This document shows, piece after piece, positions 31,016-40,904 of a stretch of DNA of 64,000 nt. The DNA is from Marinobacter sp. SS21 (lineage in GTDB: Bacteria; Pseudomonadota; Gammaproteobacteria; Pseudomonadales; Oleiphilaceae), in NCBI RefSeq assembly GCF_028369065.1, contig NZ_JAQNDA010000008.1:62001-126000 (forward strand). The letters run 5' to 3'. The position numbers and the translations under genes were made by a program. The notes beneath the pieces are model-generated. The model saw only the letters and a program-made list of their open reading frames with translations, made no database searches and had not been told where the DNA came from. Positions within the stretch are counted from its first letter, which is position 1; each line of letters starts with the position of its first letter.

Positions 31016-31978
31016 ATGGGATCAGAACGCTCCCGCACACGTCATGGCACTCACCCGTCAAAGCTGGAAGTTAACGAACCGGAGCGTCTGCAAAAGCTCC
31101 TGGCCCGTGCCGGGCTCGGTTCCAGGCGGGCAATTGAAGAACTGATTGAGGCCGGACGCATCAGCGTCAACGGCGAAATTGCCGTCATGGGTCAAAAGGC
31201 TTCGATCCAGGATCGCATCGAGCTGGATGGCCGACGGGTCGATGTCGATGCGGCGGCCCAGGTTGTACGCCGGGTGTTGGTTTACAACAAGCCCGAAGGT
31301 GAGGTGACTAGCCGAGACGACCCCGGCGGCCGGCCAACGGTGTTTGACCACTTGCCACGGCTCAAGGACCAGCGTTGGATATCGGTGGGACGCCTGGATC
31401 TCAATACCTCCGGATTGATGCTGTTTACTACCGACGGTGAACTGGCCAACCGGCTGATGCATCCATCCCATGAGATCGATCGGGAATACGCGGTGCGTAT
31501 TTTCGGTGAAGTGGATGATGCGATGGTTGCGCGACTGCTGGAAGGCGTGTTGCTGGACGACGGCATGGCGCGGTTTTCCGACATCTCGCCGGCCGGAGGC
31601 AGTGGCATCAATCGATGGTTCCACGTCACGTTGATGGAAGGTCGCAACCGAGAGGTTCGTCGTCTGTGGGAGTCCCAGGGTGTCCAGGTGAGCCGGCTGA
31701 AGCGGGTAAGGTATGGCCCCATTTTCTTGCCGAGCCGGCTTTCGATCGGGCGCTGGGAAGAGTTGGGGCAGAAGGCAGCGGATGACCTGAGTCGGTCGGT
31801 GGGCCTGGAACCGGTACCGATTCCGTCGAAAACGCCCGGCGAACGGGCAAGTCAGGAGCGCAAACGGAAAAAGCAGCCGCCAAAATCCGCCAGGCGGGGA
31901 GCCGGAGCCAAGTGGCAGGTGAGCGACAGCAAGCCGGCACGTCGTCCGCAAACGGCGCGTAAATCCCCCAAACGCTGA
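31016..31978 (+). CDS. rluB: 23S rRNA pseudouridine(2605) synthase
   Basis: A 320-residue RsuA-family pseudouridine synthase. An S4 RNA-binding domain occupies about residues 22-80 (ERLQKLLARAGLGSRRAIEE). The catalytic aspartate is in SVGRLDLNTSGLMLFT (D128). LMEGRNREVRRLWES is the second RsuA/RluB motif. The C-terminal 50 residues are strongly basic (KRKKQPPKSARRGAG), as in RluB, whose target is U2605 of 23S rRNA. RluF or RsuA are less likely given length and the scpAB neighbourhood. It converges with the diguanylate cyclase gene. Confidence 0.92.
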   Translation: MGSERSRTRHGTHPSKLEVNEPERLQKLLARAGLGSRRAIEELIEAGRISVNGEIAVMGQKASIQDRIELDGRRVDVDAAAQVVRRVLVYNKPEGEVTSRDDPGGRPTVFDHLPRLKDQRWISVGRLDLNTSGLMLFTTDGELANRLMHPSHEIDREYAVRIFGEVDDAMVARLLEGVLLDDGMARFSDISPAGGSGINRWFHVTLMEGRNREVRRLWESQGVQVSRLKRVRYGPIFLPSRLSIGRWEELGQKAADDLSRSVGLEPVPIPSKTPGERASQERKRKKQPPKSARRGAGAKWQVSDSKPARRPQTARKSPKR

Positions 31979-32007
31979 TGCCTCTATAGTCGTTACCGGG
32001 CTCGGCG

Positions 32008-32922
32008 TTATGCCTGAGTCTGGTTGCGGCCGTGACGTTTGGCGCGATACAGCGCCTCGTCGGCTCGAGCCAGCCATCGTTCCGGTTGGTCGCCTGTGTG
32101 CCAGGTCGCGATTCCCAGGCTGCAGGTTACCGTTACCTGACGCTCCCCGCAGCACACCTGGAGGTCGGCGATACGCTGACGAATTCTTTCTGCCACCACA
32201 CGGGCATCGGACTCTTCGGCGTAGGGTAGCAGGACAGCGAACTCCTCGCCGCCGAATCGAAACAGGCTGTCGGAATGCCGCACGGCCTGCTCGATCTCCC
32301 GGGCAACCGCCTTGAGGATATGATCGCCAATCACGTGACCAAAGCTGTCATTGATGTGCTTGAAGTGATCCAGATCGCAGAGAATAAGGGAGTAGTGTTC
32401 ACTGTGTCGCTCGCTGATGCAGCATGCCTTCGCCAGCGCTTCGTCCAGAGCCCGTTTGTTTGGCACCGACGTAAGCGCATCGGTCAGGGCTGCCTGTTGA
32501 ACCCGAGTGTACAGGCAGGCATTGCGGATGGGGCACACCGCAACGGCGAGCATTTGTTCGATGGCGGTCAGTTCCTCGTCATGAAAGCGGCTTCGGCGGG
32601 TCAGGGTCAGGGTGCCGAGTGGCTCACCTTCAATACCCAGTTTGTATTCGCACCGATGCTGCCCGCCGAGCCCCGTCGAGTAAATAAAATCCTGACGGCC
32701 GATCCGGTGGCGATAGGTTAACTGGTCGTGCGGCACCCAGGCCATCAACTCATCGGCGAAGAGTGCGATGACCTCTTCCAGCGACAGGGTGGTGGTCAGA
32801 CGGCGGGTGACTCGAACATAAGGATTGCCGCTGTCATGCCATTCCTGGGCAGCCTGCTTGATCTGGCTCAGTTGGCAGCCCTGCTTGTTGATTGACCTGA
32901 TATTGTGATGCTCGTTCGACAT
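32008..32922 (-). CDS. Diguanylate cyclase with N-terminal GAF-like sensor
   Basis: A 304-residue soluble protein. Residues about 40-135 resemble a GAF domain; residues 140-300 are a GGDEF domain with an intact GGEEF active site (224-228) and LCDLDHFKHINDSFGH. An RxxD inhibitory site (R215-D218) lies exactly five residues upstream, so product inhibition by cyclic-di-GMP is likely. It has no EAL domain, membrane segment or signal peptide. The ligand of the GAF-like part is unknown; a cysteine pair at about 168 may be relevant. It is transcribed divergently from a GntR regulator and seems monocistronic. Confidence 0.92.
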   Translation of the reverse strand: MSNEHHNIRSINKQGCQLSQIKQAAQEWHDSGNPYVRVTRRLTTTLSLEEVIALFADELMAWVPHDQLTYRHRIGRQDFIYSTGLGGQHRCEYKLGIEGEPLGTLTLTRRSRFHDEELTAIEQMLAVAVCPIRNACLYTRVQQAALTDALTSVPNKRALDEALAKACCISERHSEHYSLILCDLDHFKHINDSFGHVIGDHILKAVAREIEQAVRHSDSLFRFGGEEFAVLLPYAEESDARVVAERIRQRIADLQVCCGERQVTVTCSLGIATWHTGDQPERWLARADEALYRAKRHGRNQTQA

Positions 32923-33212
32923 GATCGGTCCTTGTTGTAATCTGGGCGTGTCTAAGCAGTAATGATGCCAAGGCAGTTAAAGGCAATGAAAACATGCAGT
33001 AAAGCTTATTATTGAACCGTATGTAGTGAATTTATGCGTGAATTTGTCAAAAAACTGACGTTAACTCGGCCAGATTCATAGGGGTGCGCCGACGTTGTGT
33101 GCGTTCCGCAATAAATATTGGCGCTGAGGACTCGGGCTTTTCGTCGGCTATGGTACACTTCCGGCCTTGTCTGAGAGCTGGATGATTTACCACGAAGGAA
33201 GCGACGCCCGTT

Positions 33213-33902
33213 ATGCGGTTTCAGGCCCCAGAAAGTTTGGCCGAGCAAATAGCTCGGCACCTAGGTCACCGGATTGTCAGTGGCCGTTTGGCTCCCGGCG
33301 AGCGGGTACAGGAAATGAAAGTGGCCGGCGAACTGGATGTGAGCCGGGGCTCGGTCAGGGAAGCCCTCCTGATCCTCGAACGTCGCCACCTGGTGGAGAT
33401 CTTCCCGCGCCGAGGGGCTGTGGTGTCGCAACTGTCGCCGGCGTTGGTCAACAGCCTGTATGACATCTACATTGAACTGCTGTGTATGTTGGGTCGCAAG
33501 CTCATGGAGCGGTGGTCATCGGTGGATCTGGTGGTCATTATGGGGCAGATTCAGCAGCTGCAAACCCTGGCCAGTGCCAGCGAAAAGACCGGGGATGAGG
33601 CCACGGAGCGAGTTGTCGAGGCGGGATTTGAGGTGATGCGACACGCCTACCGGTTGGTTGATAACCCTTTTCTTGAAGAGACGCTGGAAAACTTCAAACC
33701 AGCCATCAGCCGGACCTATTATCTGGCGCTAAAGAAGGGGCCGGGCGAATTCATGAAGACTGAACGGTTTTTCCGTCAGGTCACCGAAGCCGTGGACCAG
33801 GGGGACGCGGACGGTCTGGTCGCGGTTATCCGCTACTTCGGAGAGCACCAGCGACAACAGGTTCTCAAAACCCTGAAACAGGCCCAGCCTGACCTGACTT
33901 AA
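33213..33902 (+). CDS. GntR family (FadR-type) transcriptional regulator
   Basis: A 229-residue regulator with a winged helix at residues 5-70 (SLAEQIARHLGHRIVSGRLAPGERV; ELDVSRGSVREALLILERR) and a helical C-terminal effector domain of the FCD/FadR type (about 80-220). Such regulators bind acids or acyl-CoA. The effector is not identifiable. It lies just upstream of smc (38-bp gap to the ATG chosen), on the same strand, but a link with chromosome segregation is not implied. A TATGGTACACTT sequence near 33150 could be part of its promoter. Confidence 0.88.
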   Translation: MRFQAPESLAEQIARHLGHRIVSGRLAPGERVQEMKVAGELDVSRGSVREALLILERRHLVEIFPRRGAVVSQLSPALVNSLYDIYIELLCMLGRKLMERWSSVDLVVIMGQIQQLQTLASASEKTGDEATERVVEAGFEVMRHAYRLVDNPFLEETLENFKPAISRTYYLALKKGPGEFMKTERFFRQVTEAVDQGDADGLVAVIRYFGEHQRQQVLKTLKQAQPDLT

Positions 33903-33939
33903 CCGTGACCGACTCGCTGAGCGGGTGAAGACAACGACT

Positions 33940-36900
33940 ATGCGTCTGAAATCGATCAAACTGGCGGGCTTTAAATCCTTCGTGGATCCCACCACTGTGC
34001 CGTTTCCCACCAACATGACTGCCGTCGTCGGCCCCAATGGTTGTGGCAAGTCCAATATCATTGACGCGGTGCGCTGGGTCATGGGGGAAAGCTCTGCCAA
34101 ATACCTGCGCGGCGAATCGATGACAGACGTTATCTTCAATGGTTCCAGCGCCCGCAAACCGGTAGGGCAGGCTTCGATCGAACTGATCTTCGATAACGGC
34201 GATGGTTCTGCACCGGGCGAATTTGCCCGTTTCGCCGAAATCTCTGTCCGCCGCCGGGTGTCGCGGGAAGGCCAGTCGGAATACTTCCTCAACGGTTCCA
34301 AGTGTCGCCGTCGCGACATTACCGATCTCTTCCTGGGCACCGGACTTGGCCCGCGCAGCTACGCAATCATCGAACAAGGCATGATTTCCCGGCTGATTGA
34401 GGCCAAACCCGAGGAATTGCGGGTCTATATCGAGGAAGCTGCCGGCATCTCCAAGTACAAGGAACGACGCAAAGAGACCGAGAGCCGCATTCGCCGTACC
34501 CAGGAAAATCTGGAACGCCTGACCGACCTGCGGGAGGAACTGGATCGCCAGCTCCAGCATCTCAAGCGCCAGTCGCAAGCAGCCGAGAGGTACAAGGCTT
34601 ATAAACAGGAAGAGCGCCAGAAGAAAGCCGAAGTCACCGTGTTACGCTGGCAGGCTCTGGACCGTGACCTTCATACCTGGCGCGAGAAAATCAGCCAGAC
34701 CGAACTGGAACTGGAACGTCAGCTGACGGAGCGTGTCAGCCTGGAGACGTCGCTGGAGTCCCTGCGGGAAGCCCATCACGATCGTACCGAACACTTTAAC
34801 AAGGCGCAGGCTCGTTATTATGAGGCGGGCGCCGACATTGCCAGAATCGAGCAAAGTCTGGAGCACCAACGGGAGCGCAGCCGCCAAAGCGCCGCCGAGC
34901 TTGACCAGGCGTTGGCAAACCAGCGTGAACTTTCCCGCGAGCTGGAGCAGGACCAGAGCAAGCTTCAGGCGATTCAGGAAGAAGTGGCCATGCTTGAGCC
35001 CGAGCAGGAAGCCCTGGCCATGAATTCGGAGGAATCCGGGGAGCAGCTGCAGCTTGCCGAAGATGCAATGGGCGACTGGCAGCAAACCTGGGAAGCGTTC
35101 AGTGCCCGTTCCTCCGATGCCCGCCGACAGGCGGAACTTGCGCAATCGCGTATTCGCTCCTTCGAGGCGGCGATCGAGCAGCTCCGGCAGCGGGGGGATC
35201 GGCTCAATGAAGAGCAGGCGCAGCTTGAAGGTCAGATCGACCGTCACGAACTGGACGAGCTGACGGAGCAGGGCGCCGAGTTGGCGATGCAGCGGGAAGA
35301 TGCCGCGATCCGGATCGAGGAAATCCAGGAGCGTCATCAAGGGCTTCGACAGCGATTAAAGGTCGCTGAGGCCGAGGTCTCCGAACGGCGCCAACGGGCC
35401 CAGACACTCAAGGCGACAGTTGAGTCCCAGCAGGTGATGCTGGCTGAGCAGCTCGGCGGCCAGAACGATGATTTGCAGGCCTGGCTGGCAACTCACCAAC
35501 TGCTGGATTTGCCGAAGATGGCCCAGCAGCTGCGCATTGAGGGCGGTTGGGAGTTCGCCGTTGAGCAAATCCTTGGTCAGTTTGCCCACGCGGTTAGCGT
35601 TCCTGACCTGGCCGGGTACGGCCCGGCGGTAGAATCGGCGCCAAAAGGGGCGACCCTGGTATGTCGCGCCGGCACCGAGGATATTGTCGGTACCGGCAGT
35701 TTGTTATCGCGTATCAGCAATGCTGGCGGCCTGGCCGGTCTGCTGGACCGTATCGACACTGCCGAGAACTTGCCTGAGGCACTGGAGAAAAGGGAATCTC
35801 TGGCAACCGGCCATTCCATTGTCACCCGGGATGGCGTCTGGGTTGCGCGGGATTGGATACGGATGCCGGAATCGGACTCCGGGCAGATGGGCGTGATCGA
35901 GCGCCAGCAGAAGCTGGAGCAGCTCGAAGCCCAGCTGGACGAAGCGGAGACGGCCCTGGAGGCCGCCAATGTTGGTCTGCAGGATCAGCAGCAACAGTTG
36001 GAAAGCGCAGAGGCCGAGCGAGAGGCGGCACAACGTGCGTTAAACGAGATCGAGCGGCAGGTCAGTGACGCCAATTCCAGGATGAGCGGGCTGCGAGCGC
36101 GGGCAGAGCAAATCGACGCCCGCTTGCAGCGGATTCGGGACGATGCCGAAGAGGTCGGCGAACAGCTGGTCGAGCAGCAGGAAAGTCTCGAAGCCGAGCG
36201 GGAGGAGTGGCAGCAGGCGTTGGCTGCAACCGAAGACAGCGAAGAGGAGAAGGAGCGGCTGCTGGAACAGCGAGACAGCCTTCGCGAAAACCTCGACCGG
36301 CTACGCCAGCAGGCTCGTCATGATCGCGACCATGCGCACCAGTTACAGTTGCAACTGCAGTCCCTGCACAGTCAACGGGATGGCCTCAGGCAGACCATTG
36401 AACGGATGCAACTGCAGAAGGAGCGCCTGGATGAGCGCATAGAGATGCTGCGTGATTCCCGCGAGACAGCGGAGGAGCCGATCGAAGATCTGCAGATGGA
36501 GCTGGAGGGCTTGCTCGATCGGCGGGTGGCTGAGGAAGCAAAGCTAGCGGCCGCCCGCGATGCCCTGGAGGATATTGATCGGGAGGTCCGGGAGAAGGAA
36601 CAAGGGCGCGGGGGCACTGAGCACCGAATCCAGGAAGTCCGCGGGCAGCTGGAAAAGCTCAAGATGGAGTCCCAGGCCCTTGAAATTCGGTCTGCCAATC
36701 ACCTCGAACAGCTTAAGGAGCTGGATGTCCAGCTTAAAGACGTGCTTGAGTCGATGCCGGAGGACGCCACCGAGAAGCTTTGGGCGGAAGAGCTGGAAAA
36801 GATCGCCGGTCGCATTCAGCGCCTGGGAGCCATTAACCTGGCTGCCATAGAAGAGTTCCAGGTACAGAGCGAACGAAAGACCTACCTCGATTCCCAGCAC

Positions 36901-37437
36901 GAAGACCTGGCGGAGGCGCTGGAGACCCTTGACACCGCCATCCGAAAGATCGACCGGGAAACCCGTCAGCGCTTCAAGGAAACCTTCGACCAGGTGAACA
37001 ACGGGTTGCAGGCCCTGTTCCCCAAAGTGTTTGGCGGCGGTAATGCCTACCTCGACTTGACCGGCGAGGATTTGCTGGAAACCGGGGTCACCATCATGGC
37101 GCGTCCGCCCGGTAAGAAAAACAGTACCATTCACCTGCTCTCCGGGGGCGAGAAGGCATTGACCGCCATCGCCTTGGTATTCTCGATATTCCAGCTGACC
37201 CCGGCACCGTTCTGTATGCTTGATGAAGTCGACGCACCACTCGATGATGCCAATGTGGGGCGGTACGCCAATATGGTCAAGGAAATGTCAAAGCAGGTGC
37301 AGTTCATATACATCAGTCATAACAAGATCGCGATGGAAATGGCCGATCAGTTGATGGGCGTCACTATGCATGAGCCGGGCTGTTCCCGCTTGGTGTCTGT
37401 GGATGTGGAGGAGGCGGCCGCCCTGGCGGAGGCCTGA
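33940..37437 (+). CDS. smc: Chromosome segregation protein Smc
   Basis: A 1165-residue SMC ATPase. The N-terminal head has MRLKSIKLAGFKSFVDPT and Walker A VVGPNGCGKSNIIDAVRWVMGES. Two long coiled coils (about 170-500 and 670-1000) flank a hinge containing GWEFAVEQILGQFAHAV. The C-terminal head has LLSGGEKALTAIALVF (signature) and CMLDEVDAPLDDANV (Walker B). With ScpA and ScpB it loads on the chromosome and extrudes DNA loops. GTG at 33925 would add five residues; the ATG at 33940 is preferred as the family start. It is a canonical Smc and differs clearly from the MukB-like SMC at the right edge. Confidence 0.98.
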   Translation: MRLKSIKLAGFKSFVDPTTVPFPTNMTAVVGPNGCGKSNIIDAVRWVMGESSAKYLRGESMTDVIFNGSSARKPVGQASIELIFDNGDGSAPGEFARFAEISVRRRVSREGQSEYFLNGSKCRRRDITDLFLGTGLGPRSYAIIEQGMISRLIEAKPEELRVYIEEAAGISKYKERRKETESRIRRTQENLERLTDLREELDRQLQHLKRQSQAAERYKAYKQEERQKKAEVTVLRWQALDRDLHTWREKISQTELELERQLTERVSLETSLESLREAHHDRTEHFNKAQARYYEAGADIARIEQSLEHQRERSRQSAAELDQALANQRELSRELEQDQSKLQAIQEEVAMLEPEQEALAMNSEESGEQLQLAEDAMGDWQQTWEAFSARSSDARRQAELAQSRIRSFEAAIEQLRQRGDRLNEEQAQLEGQIDRHELDELTEQGAELAMQREDAAIRIEEIQERHQGLRQRLKVAEAEVSERRQRAQTLKATVESQQVMLAEQLGGQNDDLQAWLATHQLLDLPKMAQQLRIEGGWEFAVEQILGQFAHAVSVPDLAGYGPAVESAPKGATLVCRAGTEDIVGTGSLLSRISNAGGLAGLLDRIDTAENLPEALEKRESLATGHSIVTRDGVWVARDWIRMPESDSGQMGVIERQQKLEQLEAQLDEAETALEAANVGLQDQQQQLESAEAEREAAQRALNEIERQVSDANSRMSGLRARAEQIDARLQRIRDDAEEVGEQLVEQQESLEAEREEWQQALAATEDSEEEKERLLEQRDSLRENLDRLRQQARHDRDHAHQLQLQLQSLHSQRDGLRQTIERMQLQKERLDERIEMLRDSRETAEEPIEDLQMELEGLLDRRVAEEAKLAAARDALEDIDREVREKEQGRGGTEHRIQEVRGQLEKLKMESQALEIRSANHLEQLKELDVQLKDVLESMPEDATEKLWAEELEKIAGRIQRLGAINLAAIEEFQVQSERKTYLDSQHEDLAEALETLDTAIRKIDRETRQRFKETFDQVNNGLQALFPKVFGGGNAYLDLTGEDLLETGVTIMARPPGKKNSTIHLLSGGEKALTAIALVFSIFQLTPAPFCMLDEVDAPLDDANVGRYANMVKEMSKQVQFIYISHNKIAMEMADQLMGVTMHEPGCSRLVSVDVEEAAALAEA

Positions 37438-37457
37438 GTGAAAAAATTGATGACAAT

Positions 37458-37502
37458 CCCGCCATGTGGCCCGCTGGCGCGTTGTATTCGGGGCGGGCTT
37501 TT
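37458..37502 (+). terminator. Possible weak terminator after smc
   Basis: GCCCGC (37469-37474) can pair with GCGGGC (37493-37498), with an alternative CCCGCC / GGCGGG pairing outside, followed by TTTT. The loop is long, so termination may be inefficient and zipA may still be read from upstream. Confidence 0.4.
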
Positions 37503-37548
37503 CATAGAGTAACGACGATAAGCGATTTGCAAACAGGACAGCAGCACT

Positions 37549-38640
37549 ATGTCACTTAGGGAATGGTTAATCACCATAGGTACCCTGGTTATTATCGGCA
37601 TTGTTATTGACGGCTTGCGTCGGATGAGACGTGCCAAAAAGGAATCGATGGCGATCTCATCCGGAATGGGCGCGGACGACCTTCAGGAGTCGCCGCTCGA
37701 CCAGCATTACAACCCTGAACTACCCAACGGCGGTGCCCGTACGGTGTCGCGGGAGACTCTGGAAGAGCGCGGTTATGTAAGAAAGGCCGGCCGGTCTCGG
37801 TTCGCCAACCCCGAACCGAAACCTACCCGTCCCGTTGTGACAGAGCAGGGGCCTGTTGCGGATTCGACGGAGGCTGAGCCCGTACCGTCCCCGGAATGGC
37901 AGAACGAACCCCAGGCTCCCGAGGAACCATTCATTGGCGCTGGCGAGGTACAGGTGCCCGTGTCGCACGATAGCGAAAGCGGCTGGGGCGCCCTGGACGA
38001 CGACGGTGAGCCTGAGAACGGTATTGTGGGTGAGGCGCGTACGGTGCGTCCGGAGCAGACCCAGGCCCGGAAACAGCTGCCTGAGGATCAGCACGCCCTG
38101 GCGGAGTTGGAACCCGGACAGACGACCGAAGTCGAACAGGACACCGCGAGTCGTACCCGCTCCGGACAGGTAAACGATCAACCGCTGGCAGGGGCGAATC
38201 GTCCAGAAGCCCTGGAAGTCATTGTCATCAATGTGCTGGCCAAGCCCGATTGCGAGTTCCAGGGTATGGCGCTGAAGCAGTTGTTTGAGGCCTGTGGACT
38301 TGCTCACGGTGATCTGGACATCTACCACCGTCACGAACAGTCCGATACCTACAGCCCGGTGCAGTTCAGCGTCGCCAATGCGGTGGAGCCTGGTACTTTC
38401 CGACCCGCCGATATGGCGACTCTGTCCACGCCCGGCATTAGCTTCTTTATGAGCATGCCTGGGCCGTCGAATGCACTGCAGGCCTTTGAATTCATGTTGG
38501 AGACGGCACAGTGCGTGGTGCGCAATCTGGGCGGAGAGTTGAAGGATGAGCGCCGAAGCGTGATGACGGCCCAGACCATAGAACACTGTCGCCAGCGTAT
38601 CCGCGAATACGAACGCAAGAGCCGGTCGCGACGATCCTAG
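37549..38640 (+). CDS. zipA: Cell division protein ZipA
   Basis: A 363-residue protein with the classic ZipA layout. An N-terminal membrane anchor (LREWLITIGTLVIIGIVIDGL), a short basic stretch RRMRRAKK, a long acidic and Pro/Glu-rich linker (about 45-220) and a C-terminal FtsZ-binding domain from about residue 222 (LEVIVINVLAKPDCEFQGMA; FSVANAVEPGTFRP). ZipA tethers the Z ring to the inner membrane. It lies between smc and ligA, the order also seen in pseudomonads. The linker is of low complexity, as expected. Confidence 0.95.
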   Translation: MSLREWLITIGTLVIIGIVIDGLRRMRRAKKESMAISSGMGADDLQESPLDQHYNPELPNGGARTVSRETLEERGYVRKAGRSRFANPEPKPTRPVVTEQGPVADSTEAEPVPSPEWQNEPQAPEEPFIGAGEVQVPVSHDSESGWGALDDDGEPENGIVGEARTVRPEQTQARKQLPEDQHALAELEPGQTTEVEQDTASRTRSGQVNDQPLAGANRPEALEVIVINVLAKPDCEFQGMALKQLFEACGLAHGDLDIYHRHEQSDTYSPVQFSVANAVEPGTFRPADMATLSTPGISFFMSMPGPSNALQAFEFMLETAQCVVRNLGGELKDERRSVMTAQTIEHCRQRIREYERKSRSRRS

Positions 38641-38671
38641 TTAGCGTCGGATAAACCTATCTACCCTTTAG

Positions 38672-40765
<2,094 letters not shown>

Positions 40766-40904
40766 TGGCGCCTGAGGGCGCCGACCGAACGTTTATGAGA
40801 ACTCGCGCAATCTGCGGCCAGGGGAAATTGATTACCATGGGATGGTTCTGTAACGGTGTGTATCTTGCCGTCCCCATAATAACAAAGCCCCTACGGATAA
40901 CCGC

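Noticed and set aside
33925..33939. GTG at 33925 as the start of smc
   Set aside because: The five extra residues are not part of the conserved Smc N-terminus, which begins at the ATG at 33940.
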